A stretch of 44,230 nucleotides of DNA. It comes from Halorubrum tebenquichense DSM 14210. Lineage in GTDB: Archaea > Halobacteriota > Halobacteria > Halobacteriales > Haloferacaceae. This document shows, in pieces, positions 31,191 through 39,518 of the stretch. Numbering within the stretch: the stretch's first letter is position 1; every line of letters begins with the position of its first letter. The stretch lies in contig NZ_AOJD01000079.1 of the NCBI RefSeq assembly GCF_000337415.1, positions 1 through 44,230 on the forward strand, written 5' to 3'. Below the pieces are notes generated by a model. The model saw nothing but the letters and a program-made list of their open reading frames with translations, searched no databases and was not told the DNA's origin. The translations under genes were made by a program, and so were the position numbers.

Positions 31191-32479
31191 GTACCCCGAC
31201 CAGCTCGGACCGGCGGACGGCGACGCTCGTCGATCCCGGCCCCCGCTACTACGCCATGTTGGCGATCGCCGGGCTCGTCGTGCTCGCGATGGTGTACAGC
31301 TTTGTGACCGTCCTGACACAGGGTCACGGAATCACCGGGTTACACAACTGGGGGACCGACGGCGGCGTCCCGTGGGGTCTCGATATCGGCGCGTTCAGCT
31401 GGTGGTCGGCGATGGGCGTCGGCGCCATCGCGTTGTCGGCGCTCATCCGCGTGTTCCGCATCGACGACTACCGACCGTACGCCCGGATCGGCGAGCTGCT
31501 GACGCCGCTGGCGTTCGGGGTCGGGTTCCTACACATCGTCTTCGACCTCGGGCAGCCCTTCCGCGTGCTCAACACGCTCATCTACCTGCCCCTACAGTCG
31601 CCGATCGCGTGGGACGTGATCCTGTTGGCGGGACTCGGGACGATTTCCGTCATCTACCTGATCGCGTCGCTCCGCGCGGACGTCTACGACCTCGCCGAGC
31701 GGGACGCGCTTCCGGCGGCGCTCGATCCGGTCTACGACGCGCTGCTGATCGGCTACGAACCGTCGGAAAATAAAGCGGGGAAAGACCTCGCGTGGTGGCT
31801 CGGAGCGCTTGTCCTCGTGTTCATCCCGGTCGTCGGCGGCGGGGTCGTCCCGCTGCTGTGGGGCCCCCTCGGTGTCAACATCAACTGGTTCGGTGCGATT
31901 CAGGGACCGACGTTCCTCGCGGCGAGCATGACGACTGGCGCGGCCGCGGTGCTGTTCGTCGGCTGCGTGCTCCGCTATGCGTACGGGCTCGACGACGTGT
32001 TCACCGACTACACGCTCCGGCGGCTCGGTGCCGTGACCGGTGCGTTCGCGTTCACCTACCTGCTGGGAACGTTCTACGAGATTCAGACCGGCTCGTTCGC
32101 GGCCGACATGGCTGATCCGAACGTCACCGCTCTCGTCTTCGAGGGACCGCTCGCGCCCCTGCTGGTGCTCGCGATCATCGCAATCGTCATTCCGACGGCG
32201 TACCTCACGATACAGCACGCCAGCGACCGATTCAGTCTGCTGGGAACGGTCCTCCTGACGGGCGTCATGCTCGTCGGAATCCTTCACCAGGAGACGTGGC
32301 TGATCGTCGGCGGGCTGATGTACCCCGACCTGCTGTACCCGGTCGGCGAGTACACGCCCTCGATCTACGAGTGGCTGAACCTGATGGGGACGACCGCGCT
32401 CGTCGCGCTCGTCCTGCTGGTGTTCGCCAAGACGCTCCCGATAGTCTCCGACCCCGCAGAGGTGAGATCGGACCGATGA
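31187..32479 (+). CDS. arrC: NrfD/PsrC-type membrane anchor subunit
   Basis: A 430-residue protein with about ten membrane helices, the NrfD/PsrC type that oxidises menaquinol and hands electrons to the ArrB-like subunit. Typical regions are WWSAMGVGAIALSALIRVF, GFLHIVFDLGQP and GILHQETWLIVGG. The gene overlaps arrB by four bases and the chaperone gene by four. A menaquinol-linked respiratory enzyme facing outward is the expected complex. Confidence 0.9.
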   Translation: MSTPTSSDRRTATLVDPGPRYYAMLAIAGLVVLAMVYSFVTVLTQGHGITGLHNWGTDGGVPWGLDIGAFSWWSAMGVGAIALSALIRVFRIDDYRPYARIGELLTPLAFGVGFLHIVFDLGQPFRVLNTLIYLPLQSPIAWDVILLAGLGTISVIYLIASLRADVYDLAERDALPAALDPVYDALLIGYEPSENKAGKDLAWWLGALVLVFIPVVGGGVVPLLWGPLGVNINWFGAIQGPTFLAASMTTGAAAVLFVGCVLRYAYGLDDVFTDYTLRRLGAVTGAFAFTYLLGTFYEIQTGSFAADMADPNVTALVFEGPLAPLLVLAIIAIVIPTAYLTIQHASDRFSLLGTVLLTGVMLVGILHQETWLIVGGLMYPDLLYPVGEYTPSIYEWLNLMGTTALVALVLLVFAKTLPIVSDPAEVRSDR

Positions 32480-33156
32480 GTTCCACGAACACGGAACGCG
32501 AGGCGGACGATCCCGCGTCGCGGGAGCCGGAGAAGCCGTTCGACGAGAGCCCGGTCGACGCACGGGTGTATCGTCTCCTCGGCGAGCAGCTGCTCACTCG
32601 GCCCGACCGCGAGCGGGTCGACGCCGTCGGGGCGTGGGCGCGGGAGTGGCTGGCGACTGCCGACTCGCTGCCGGTGGAGATCGAAACCGCTCTCAGGCGG
32701 ATCGCCGACGGAAGCGAGGCCGACATCGAACCGCTCCGAACGGCCTACACGCACCTCTTCCGTGGGGTCTCCGAGAGCGACCCCGACCCGCCGTACGAGT
32801 CGATGTACGTCGGCAGCGGGTTCTACAGCGAGACGACCACCGAGATCAGGCAGGGCTACCGGTGGGCCGGCGTGGACGTCGACACCGCTGCCGGCAACGA
32901 GCCGCCGGACCATCTCGGCCTCGAACTACAGTTCCTCGGTGAACTGATGACGATGGATGATACCGAGGCCGACTCTGACGAGCCCGACGTCGAGGACGCC
33001 AAGTGGTGGCTGCTGTACGAACACTTGGCCGAGTGGGTCCCGACCTACATGGCACGGATCCAGCAGGCCGACCCGCACGACTACTACGCGGGGCTCGTCG
33101 AACTCGCTCTCGCGCTGGTGAACGCCCACTGCGATCGGCTCGAGGGACGGAGGTAA
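32476..33156 (+). CDS. arrD: TorD/DmsD-family assembly chaperone
   Basis: A 226-residue helical protein. YRLLGEQLLTRPD, TAYTHLFRGVSESDPDPPYESMYV and DHLGLELQFLGELM match the TorD/DmsD pattern, including the ExxY/DH-x-x-x-E region. These chaperones hold the catalytic subunit until the molybdenum cofactor is inserted and guard its Tat signal. The ATG at 32476 overlaps the anchor gene stop by four bases. Confidence 0.9.
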   Translation: MSSTNTEREADDPASREPEKPFDESPVDARVYRLLGEQLLTRPDRERVDAVGAWAREWLATADSLPVEIETALRRIADGSEADIEPLRTAYTHLFRGVSESDPDPPYESMYVGSGFYSETTTEIRQGYRWAGVDVDTAAGNEPPDHLGLELQFLGELMTMDDTEADSDEPDVEDAKWWLLYEHLAEWVPTYMARIQQADPHDYYAGLVELALALVNAHCDRLEGRR

Positions 33157-33158
33157 CG

Positions 33159-33530
33159 ATGCACAATACCGACGTCGTCTACGAGATCGAGTTCGAAGCG
33201 GCCGACGACCGCCGTGAACGGCTCGACGCGTGGGTCGCGACGGACATCGTCGAATGGGCCGGGCACGAATCGGTCGCCGCTTTCGAGGTGCTCACCGGTG
33301 GCCGACGGGCGTCCGCGGACTCGAAGTTCGTCTTCGAGTTCGACACGCTCCGCGACTGGGCGGCGTTCGTCGAGAGCGACGCCCATGAGACCGCAGTCGA
33401 CAATCTTAGTGCGTTGACGACCGAGACGGAAACCGCGCTGTGGCGTCGCAGCTCCGTGTCGCTCGATCTGACCGTCGACGACGACAGTGAAATCCGACCG
33501 TACGCGGCCCAATCGAACCCAGTGATATGA
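33159..33530 (+). CDS. small ferredoxin-fold-like protein of the arr operon
   Basis: A 123-residue acidic protein of no named function that I can assign. The order of strands and helices (VVYEIEFEAADDRRERLDAWV, later FVFEFDTLRDWAAFVESDAHE) looks like a dimeric alpha/beta barrel of the antibiotic-monooxygenase kind. It has no cysteines, so it holds no Fe-S cluster. It starts two bases after the chaperone gene and overlaps the Mrp gene by four, so it belongs to the operon. A role in assembly is possible. Confidence 0.6.
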   Translation: MHNTDVVYEIEFEAADDRRERLDAWVATDIVEWAGHESVAAFEVLTGGRRASADSKFVFEFDTLRDWAAFVESDAHETAVDNLSALTTETETALWRRSSVSLDLTVDDDSEIRPYAAQSNPVI

Positions 33531-34591
33531 CAATGACAGTAGATTTATACGACGCGCTCGCCCGAGTCGACGATCCGATCCTCAACGACGACATCGTCTC
33601 GCTCAACCTCGTCGGTGACATCGAAATCGACGGGGATACCGCCCACGTCCCGCTCGCGCTTGGCGCACCGCACTCGCCGGTCGAGACCCAGATCACCGAA
33701 GACGTTCGAGCCGTCGTTCGGGAGGAGGGATACGAGCCGTCGCTGTCGGTCGACATCGACGACCAGACGCCCGCCGGCGTCGTCGACGGCGCGCCGAACG
33801 TGATTGCCGTCTCCTCCGGCAAGGGCGGCGTCGGGAAGAGTACCGTCGCGGTGAACCTCGCGACAGCGATGGCCGAGCGAGGGGCAAACGTCGGGCTGTT
33901 CGACGCCGACGTGTACGGCCCGAACATCCCGCGGATGCTCGGCGTTCACGACCACCCGGGGATGGCGGAGGATGACGAGACGATCATCCCGGTCGAGAGA
34001 CACGGGCTCAAGCTGATGAGCATCGGTTTCCTCGTCGGCGAGGACGACCCGGTCATCTGGCGGGGCGCTATGGTCGACAAGGTGCTCACGCAGCTGTGGC
34101 ACGACACTGAGTGGGGCGACCTCGACTACTTCGTCGTCGACCTGCCGCCAGGAACGGGCGACGCGCAGCTGACGATGCTCCAACAGATGCCGGTGTTGGG
34201 GGCGCTCGTCGTGACGACGCCACAGGACATCTCGCTGGACAACGCACGGAAGGGCGTCCGGATGTTCGACAGACATGACGCGTCGGTGCTGGGCGTCGTC
34301 GAGAACATGAGCGGCTTCGTCTGTGACGAGTGCGGAAAACGACACGACGTGTTCGCGAGCGGTGGGGGCCAACGACTCGCTGACGAGTTCGATCACCCGC
34401 TTCTCGCTCAGATTCCGCTTGATCCAGCGATCCAAGAGGGATGTGAGGTCGGCGAGCCCATCGTCTCCGACGGCGACTCGGAGCCGGCACGAGCGTTCCG
34501 AGAACTCGCCGAGCAGACGATGGATCAGGTCGGTCGAGAGCGGCGACGCTCGCACGCCGGGGGTGCCGTCGAGATTGAACCGGAGCCGTAG
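33527..34591 (+). CDS. Mrp/NBP35-type Fe-S cluster carrier ATPase
   Basis: A 354-residue protein with an N-terminal MIP18-like (DUF59) domain (ALARVDDPILNDDIVSLNLV) and a ParA-like ATPase. The deviant Walker A is SSGKGGVGKST, then FDADVYGPNIPRMLG and DYFVVDLPPGTGDAQLT. Near the end CDECGKRHDVFASGGG holds the CxxC that binds a bridging cluster in Mrp/ApbC proteins. The protein would deliver Fe-S clusters, here probably to ArrB and ArrA, since it is the last gene of the operon and overlaps its neighbour by four bases. Confidence 0.9.
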   Translation: MTMTVDLYDALARVDDPILNDDIVSLNLVGDIEIDGDTAHVPLALGAPHSPVETQITEDVRAVVREEGYEPSLSVDIDDQTPAGVVDGAPNVIAVSSGKGGVGKSTVAVNLATAMAERGANVGLFDADVYGPNIPRMLGVHDHPGMAEDDETIIPVERHGLKLMSIGFLVGEDDPVIWRGAMVDKVLTQLWHDTEWGDLDYFVVDLPPGTGDAQLTMLQQMPVLGALVVTTPQDISLDNARKGVRMFDRHDASVLGVVENMSGFVCDECGKRHDVFASGGGQRLADEFDHPLLAQIPLDPAIQEGCEVGEPIVSDGDSEPARAFRELAEQTMDQVGRERRRSHAGGAVEIEPEP

Positions 34592-34693
34592 CAACGCGAC
34601 GGGGTCTCCGGACGTCGAACGTCGGTCGATTGCCGTCCGGTTCGGCGTCGTAACCGGACTCGGTCGCAGGTGACGCGGATCCGGCGATGGCGT

Positions 34694-34726
34694 AATCTTA
34701 AACCATTACTTCTCACGAAATAGTAA
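34694..34726 (+). promoter_or_regulatory. promoter of the molybdate/tungstate transporter genes
   Basis: A TATA-like CTTAAAC lies near 34697-34703, and the inverted repeat TTACT-N11-AGTAA (34706-34710 and 34722-34726) follows. The start codon at 34741 (or GTG at 34732) lies shortly after. The repeat may bind a molybdate-responsive regulator; none is encoded nearby. Confidence 0.38.
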
Positions 34727-34740
34727 CGAGAGTGGGTTAT

Positions 34741-35688
34741 ATGACGCCGAGAACCGAAGCGTTCTCCATGCGATCGCGTTCGCGACGGTCGGTCCTCGCA
34801 GCGCTCGCCGCCGGGGGCGGACTCGGGATCGCCGGCTGTCTCGGCAGCGACGAGGCCGTGTCGATCCTCGCCGCCGGGAGCCTCGCGGTCCTCGTCGATG
34901 ACCACCTCGGCGCGCGGTTCGAATCCGAGACGGGGATCGCCTGTCGCGGGGAGTACTACGGCACGAACGCGGTGATGCGAATGGTGACCGACGGCCGGAA
35001 GTATCCCGACGTCGTCGTGAGCGCGGACGCCGGTCTCTTGCGCGATCGGCTGTACGACAGCCACACCGCGTGGGATATCTCGTTCGCGTCCAACGTCGTC
35101 GGGATCGCCTACGCCCCCGACACGCGGTTCGGGGAACGACTGGAGGCGGGCGACCCGTGGTACGAGGTGGCGCGTGAGGCCGACCCCGGTGCCCTCGCGA
35201 TAAGCGACCCCGACCTCGACCCCCTCGGCTACCGCGCCATCCACGCGTTCCGACTGGCCGAGCGGGAACACGAGCTCGACGGCTTCGCCGAGACGGTCAC
35301 GGACGCCGCCTACCAAGAGCCTGAGGAGCCGCAGTTGCTCGCCGGCGTCGAGACGGGGAACCGCGCCGCGGCGGTCGTCTACCGGAACATGGCCACGGAC
35401 CACGGGCTTCCGTTTCAGCCGTTCCCGGAGGCGTACGACTTCTCGGACCCGGACTACGCCGATCGTTACGCCGAGGTCTCGTACACGACGGACGAGGGGT
35501 ACACGGCGACCGGGAGACCGACCGTGTACAACGCGACGGTCCTCGAGAGCGCGGACTCGCCGGACGCCGGGCGCGAGTTCGTCCGGTTCCTCGCGAACGC
35601 CGACGAGACCCTCCGCGAGAACGGGTTTGAGACGGACGGGTTCCCGAGCACGCACGGCGACGTTCCCGCCGAGGTGACGGACGGATGA
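34741..35688 (+). CDS. wtpA: molybdate/tungstate-binding lipoprotein (WtpA/ModA type)
   Basis: A 315-residue substrate-binding protein with a lipoprotein signal (RSVLAALAAGGGLGIAGC, lipobox IAGC). The body has VSILAAGSLAVLVD and DPDLDPLGYRAIHAF; the DP-x-GYR motif is typical of the archaeal WtpA/ModA group that captures tungstate and molybdate oxyanions. The ATG at 34741 is used; an ATG nine codons later would also give a full signal. It overlaps the permease gene by four bases. It supplies metal for the Arr and Aio enzymes. Phosphate-type binding is unlikely given the DP-x-GYR signature. Confidence 0.88.
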   Translation: MTPRTEAFSMRSRSRRSVLAALAAGGGLGIAGCLGSDEAVSILAAGSLAVLVDDHLGARFESETGIACRGEYYGTNAVMRMVTDGRKYPDVVVSADAGLLRDRLYDSHTAWDISFASNVVGIAYAPDTRFGERLEAGDPWYEVAREADPGALAISDPDLDPLGYRAIHAFRLAEREHELDGFAETVTDAAYQEPEEPQLLAGVETGNRAAAVVYRNMATDHGLPFQPFPEAYDFSDPDYADRYAEVSYTTDEGYTATGRPTVYNATVLESADSPDAGREFVRFLANADETLRENGFETDGFPSTHGDVPAEVTDG

Positions 35689-36506
35689 GCCTCGTCGACG
35701 CGACCCGATCGGTCACGAACTCCCGGCGGCTGCCGCCGCTGCTGGCCTTCGGGCTCCTCGGCGGGATCCTGCTCGTCTACTTCGCGCTTCCCTTCGTGGC
35801 GTTTCTCGGCCGAACCGGATCGGTCCCCGTCGTCGAGACCCTGTTGCAGGCCGGGAGCCGGACCGCAATCCGGAACTCGCTTCTCACCGCGCCGGTCGCC
35901 ACCGCGATCGCGACCGTGTTGGGCGTTCCGCTCGCGTACGTCCTCGCGCGCGAGACGTTCCCGGGGAAGCGGCTCATCGAAGCGCTCGTCGTGCTCCCGC
36001 TCGTCGTCCCGCCGGTCGTCGGCGGGGCGATGCTGCTCAGCGTGGTGGGCCGGTTCACGCCAATCGGCGCCGCCGCGGCGCGCGTGGGAGTGCCGGTGAC
36101 GGACAGCCTCCTCGGCGTCGTGCTCGCGCAGACGTTCGTCGCCGCGCCGTTCGTGGTGATCACCGCTCGCGCCGGATTCGGGGCCGTCGACGAGCGTCTC
36201 GAACAGGCATCCAGATCGCTCGGATACGGACCGATAGCCACGTTCAGGCGCGTGTCGCTTCCCCTCGCGAGTCGAGCGATCGTCGCCGGGGTCGTGCTCA
36301 CGTTCGCACGGGCAATCGGCGAGTTCGGCGCCACGATGATGGTCGCGTACAACCCCCGGACGATGCCGACACGGATCTGGGTCGATTTCATCGCCGGCGG
36401 TATCGACGCGATCGTCCCGCTCGCGCTCGCTCTGTTGGCGGTCACGCTCGTCGTGGTCGTCACGGTACAGCGGTTCGCCGGAGTTCCGACCGTGGTGGAC
36501 CGATGA
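35685..36506 (+). CDS. wtpB: molybdate/tungstate ABC transporter permease
   Basis: A 273-residue permease with about six membrane helices and the EAA loop of ABC importers (EQASRSLGYGPIATFRRVSLP). PLVVPPVVGGAMLLS and AIGEFGATMMVAYNP are typical of ModB/WtpB. It overlaps the binding-protein gene and the ATPase gene by four bases each. Confidence 0.9.
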   Translation: MSLVDATRSVTNSRRLPPLLAFGLLGGILLVYFALPFVAFLGRTGSVPVVETLLQAGSRTAIRNSLLTAPVATAIATVLGVPLAYVLARETFPGKRLIEALVVLPLVVPPVVGGAMLLSVVGRFTPIGAAAARVGVPVTDSLLGVVLAQTFVAAPFVVITARAGFGAVDERLEQASRSLGYGPIATFRRVSLPLASRAIVAGVVLTFARAIGEFGATMMVAYNPRTMPTRIWVDFIAGGIDAIVPLALALLAVTLVVVVTVQRFAGVPTVVDR

Positions 36507-37642
36507 CCCTCGAACTCGACGGGCTGACCCATCGGTACGGGAGCGAGCGCGCCCTCAACGACGTGTCGCTCGCGCTGGAGGACGGGGAGCTCGTCGCGCT
36601 GCTCGGGCCGAGCGGCTGCGGGAAGACGACCGTCGTCCAGGCGATCGCCGGGCACCTCGACCCGGCGTCCGGTCGAGTGTCGCTCCGCGGAACTGATGTT
36701 ACCGGCGTGCCGCCGGAGGATCGAAACGTCGGGATCGTCTTCCAGTCTCCGACGCTGTACCCCCACATGACCGTCGGAGAGAACGTCGCGTACGGACTGG
36801 AAAGCGGTGATCTCACGGCCGGTCAGGTGAGCGGACGCGTCGATCGGTACCTCGAACTGGTCGAGCTCGCCGACAGGCGAGACGCGTCTCCGAAGTCGCT
36901 CAGCGGGGGCGAGGCCCGTCGTGTCGAACTCGCTCGTGCACTCGCTCCCGAGCCGGACGTCCTCCTGCTCGACGAACCGCTGTCGGCGCTCGATAAGGGG
37001 CTTCGAGCGCGCCTCCGCGACGAGATCGTCCGCATCCAGCGGGAGACGGGCGTGACGACGCTGTTCGTTACCCACGATCAGGAGGACGCAATGTCGGTCG
37101 CGGATCGGCTCGTCGTCCTCCGCGACGGGGTGGTCGTCGCGGCCGGACCGCCCAGACGGCTCTACGAATCGCCCCCGAACCGCTTCGTCGCGTCGTTTCT
37201 CGGACGCTCGAACGAGCTCTCGGCGAGGGTCGAGAGCGACGAGTCGTCAACGGTGACGATCGGCGGGGCTGAAGTCGCCCTCGACGAGGTCCCGAGCGAG
37301 GTCACCGATACCGCCCGCGCGACGGTTCACATCCGACCGAGCGATCTGACGGTCGAGGCCGCTACGCAGCCCGACGGAACGTCGGGCGTCACTCGTGACG
37401 CGTTGGATCGGTCGGGCGCATCGGCCGACGGAGGTCAATCTGACGACCGATCGAGAGCGCTCGAGATGCGAGGTACAGTGACGCGGGTACGTGACGTGGG
37501 GCGCCGCTACGATGTCCGTGTGGAACTCGACTTGGGCGAGGTAGTAACCGTTGAGATGCACCGAGACAAACTGTCCCAGTCCGATCGGGTGACCGTCTCC
37601 GCCGCGGCAAGTGATCTCTCAGTGTTTCTTGTCTCGAATTGA
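36503..37642 (+). CDS. wtpC: molybdate/tungstate ABC transporter ATP-binding protein
   Basis: A 379-residue ATPase with Walker A LLGPSGCGKTTV, the Q-loop VFQSPTLYPHMTV, the signature SLSGGEARRVELARAL, Walker B LLLDEPLSALD and the switch His in FVTHDQEDA. The C-terminal third is TOBE-like, with a serine/asparagine-rich insertion, and would bind the anion or regulate transport. Its family includes ModC and WtpC as well as other importers; the upstream binding protein decides the call. Confidence 0.9.
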   Translation: MTLELDGLTHRYGSERALNDVSLALEDGELVALLGPSGCGKTTVVQAIAGHLDPASGRVSLRGTDVTGVPPEDRNVGIVFQSPTLYPHMTVGENVAYGLESGDLTAGQVSGRVDRYLELVELADRRDASPKSLSGGEARRVELARALAPEPDVLLLDEPLSALDKGLRARLRDEIVRIQRETGVTTLFVTHDQEDAMSVADRLVVLRDGVVVAAGPPRRLYESPPNRFVASFLGRSNELSARVESDESSTVTIGGAEVALDEVPSEVTDTARATVHIRPSDLTVEAATQPDGTSGVTRDALDRSGASADGGQSDDRSRALEMRGTVTRVRDVGRRYDVRVELDLGEVVTVEMHRDKLSQSDRVTVSAAASDLSVFLVSN

Positions 37643-37870
37643 CCACACATTCGTATTAGATAATATTCACACATGAGTGCGGATACCGACCCCGTAATCT
37701 ATTACATCGTTTCTGATTACAAAATACGGCGACCAGAGTCGCGCTTCCGTGACTATCGCCTACAACTCCGCGTCTCATTCGCCACTCGGCGTCTTACTCA
37801 TCCTCACGTGAGCGGTCGCTCATCTCACGCTTCTTGGAATTAAAATATCTGTGCGAGGGATCCGTTTCAC
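37643..37870. other. intergenic stretch between the transporter and the aquaporin gene
   Basis: About 230 bases. An ATG at 37673 opens a 56-codon frame, but it lacks a well placed promoter and codes for a basic, low-complexity peptide unlike the neighbours. I see no terminator or repeat that I can support. Confidence 0.4.
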
Positions 37871-37899
37871 TTTAATAGATGAATAGATATAAATCTATT
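37871..37899 (+). promoter_or_regulatory. aquaporin promoter with perfect inverted repeat
   Basis: The inverted repeat AATAGAT-ATAA-ATCTATT (37882-37888 and 37893-37899) encloses the TATA-like ATATAAAT, 12 bases before the ATG at 37911. A protein bound here would cover the promoter. CTTTAATA at 37870-37877 is an alternative TATA. Confidence 0.5.
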
Positions 37900-37910
37900 G
37901 GAGTAGTAGA

Positions 37911-38678
37911 ATGCATCCATACATCGCCGAGATCATCGGAACAGCGATCCTCATTATCTTCGGAGGAGGCGTCGTCGCCAACGTCGTTCTCAACGAGACG
38001 AAAGGAAACGGCGGCGGGTGGATCGTCATCACGTGGGGATGGGCGATCGGGGTGTTCATGGGAGTGTTCACCGTCAGCCAAGTCAGTGGTGGCCACATTA
38101 ACCCCGCCGTGACGATCGGTCTCGCCGCCGCCGGGTTGTTCGATTGGGCGCAGGTTCCCGCATACATCGCCGCACAGACCGTTGGCGGATTCCTTGGCGG
38201 CGTGGTGGTGTGGCTGGCGTACAAGGACCACTTCGCCGCCACGGAAGACGAGGCGGTGAAGCTGGCGATCTTCTCGACCAGTCCCGAAATACGGAACTAT
38301 TCGGCCAACCTGCTGACCGAGATCATCGGGACGTTCGTCCTGGTTTTCGGCGTTCTCTACCTGAACTCCGCCGGGTTCTTCGACGCCGCGTCGGGTGAAG
38401 TGCTCCAGTCAATCACCATCGACGGCCAGGAGGTCGGATTCGGCCTCGGCGCGCTGTCGGCGCTTCCGGTCGCGCTCGTCGTGCTCGGTATCGGACTGTC
38501 GTTGGGCGGTCCCACCGGCTACGCTATCAACCCCGCACGTGACCTCGGACCGCGCGTCGCGCACGCGATCCTCCCGTTTCCGGGTAAGGGACCGTCGGAC
38601 TGGGCGTACTCGTGGGTGCCGATCGTGGGACCGATCCTCGGAGCCCTCCTCGCGGCCGGGCTCTATCATCTGCTGTGA
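37911..38678 (+). CDS. aquaglyceroporin (MIP family), likely arsenite channel
   Basis: A 255-residue protein with six membrane helices and the two half-helix signatures of the family: GGHINPAVTIG (NPA) and GYAINPARDLGPRVAH (NPARD). The Asp after the second NPA box marks the glycerol-conducting GlpF branch, whose members also pass uncharged As(OH)3 and Sb(OH)3. In some bacteria an aquaglyceroporin (AqpS) replaces the arsenite pump in ars operons. Its place between the metal transporter and the aio genes suggests arsenite movement; glycerol uptake is the alternative. Confidence 0.85.
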   Translation: MHPYIAEIIGTAILIIFGGGVVANVVLNETKGNGGGWIVITWGWAIGVFMGVFTVSQVSGGHINPAVTIGLAAAGLFDWAQVPAYIAAQTVGGFLGGVVVWLAYKDHFAATEDEAVKLAIFSTSPEIRNYSANLLTEIIGTFVLVFGVLYLNSAGFFDAASGEVLQSITIDGQEVGFGLGALSALPVALVVLGIGLSLGGPTGYAINPARDLGPRVAHAILPFPGKGPSDWAYSWVPIVGPILGALLAAGLYHLL

Positions 38679-38910
38679 GCTGAGAGTCAGGTGTGTCACG
38701 TCCACCTATTTCGGTTGGACAACCATCCCTCCACGGCGTACGGTGTCGACTCTAGCACTACTTGTTTGGGAGTATCCTCAATCGAGTGCCGATAACGACT
38801 CCGAGTTCGATCGAGCCGGATCATCTAGTTTGTACTGCTTGCGGGTTACGATGATGACTCTCATAGATCGGATCATATCGAGATGTCGATAAGAGAAAGA
38901 TACAAGTGTT
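38679..38910. other. intergenic stretch before aioB
   Basis: About 230 bases with no gene that I can support. The right edge carries the aioB promoter. The sequence is AT-richer near 38860-38930, and no clear dyad is seen. Confidence 0.4.
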
Positions 38911-38919
38911 CATATACTG
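38911..38919 (+). promoter_or_regulatory. aioBA promoter
   Basis: CATATACTG lies about 20-24 bases before the ATG of aioB, in the range for a leaderless haloarchaeal promoter, although a little close. No obvious regulator site accompanies it. Confidence 0.35.
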
Positions 38920-38934
38920 AATCGGGATTACAGC

Positions 38935-39516
38935 ATGAATGATAATGATGGTTCTATCAGCCGGCGGCGGTTGCTCGGTGCCGTCGGAACGGCGGGCGCG
39001 GCGTCCGTCGCGGGGTGCGGGTTCCAAGCGCCCACCGCGGAGGAGGAGTCACCGGCCGAGTCGCCGACCGAACGCGTCGCCCGGCTCGATCGGTACCCCC
39101 GTATCCTCGTGGGGAGCGTTGGCGACCTCGGGGACGGTGACGTAGAGACGTTCGAGTATCCCCTCGAAGGAACGCGTAACTTCCTCACTCGGATCGAGGG
39201 AGAGGCGTGGGATGGAGTCGGCTCGGACGGGGATATTGTCGCGTACAACGGCCTCTGTACACATATGGGCTGTAGCGTCGAAGGGCTGGTCGACCCCGGT
39301 CAGGAGATGGCCGGTCCCTGTTCGTGTCACTACACGACGTTCGATCTCTCGAAAGGCGGGATGGTCGTCAGCGGAGCCGCGACGACCGACCTCCCCCAAG
39401 TGCGCCTCGACGTCGAAGACGGCGACATCTACGCGACGGGGATCGACGGGCTCGTGTACGGCTACCGAAACAACCTGCGGGACGGAACCCCGATCGAAGC
39501 CGCCGCGGAGGAGTAA
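38935..39516 (+). CDS. aioB: arsenite oxidase Rieske subunit AioB
   Basis: A 193-residue Rieske protein. The N-terminus is a Tat signal (SRRRLLGAVGTAGAAS) followed by the lipobox VAGC (C28), so it may be a Tat-exported lipoprotein. The [2Fe-2S] ligands are in CTHMGC (C108, H110, with C113) and CSCHYTTFD (C129, H132, with C131 forming the usual disulfide). The ending follows the AioB pattern (VVSGAATTDLPQVRL). AioB takes electrons from AioA and passes them to a cytochrome or copper protein. aioA starts two bases after its stop. No c-type cytochrome or halocyanin gene is in the window, so the acceptor is unknown. Confidence 0.93.
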   Translation: MNDNDGSISRRRLLGAVGTAGAASVAGCGFQAPTAEEESPAESPTERVARLDRYPRILVGSVGDLGDGDVETFEYPLEGTRNFLTRIEGEAWDGVGSDGDIVAYNGLCTHMGCSVEGLVDPGQEMAGPCSCHYTTFDLSKGGMVVSGAATTDLPQVRLDVEDGDIYATGIDGLVYGYRNNLRDGTPIEAAAEE

Positions 39517-39518
39517 TC

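Noticed and set aside
30237-31319. Open frame on the minus strand over arrB
   Set aside because: No domain, Arg-rich, and it lies entirely over genes with clear Fe-S motifs.
33545-34594. Open frame (349 codons) opposite the Mrp gene
   Set aside because: No recognisable domain; the plus-strand Mrp gene explains the open frame.
35777-37075. Open frame (432 codons) opposite the transporter genes
   Set aside because: Ser/Thr/Arg-rich with no domain; it spans two genes on the plus strand that overlap by four bases.
37673-37843. 56-codon frame between the transporter and the aquaporin gene
   Set aside because: Basic and without a promoter at the usual distance; no family resemblance.
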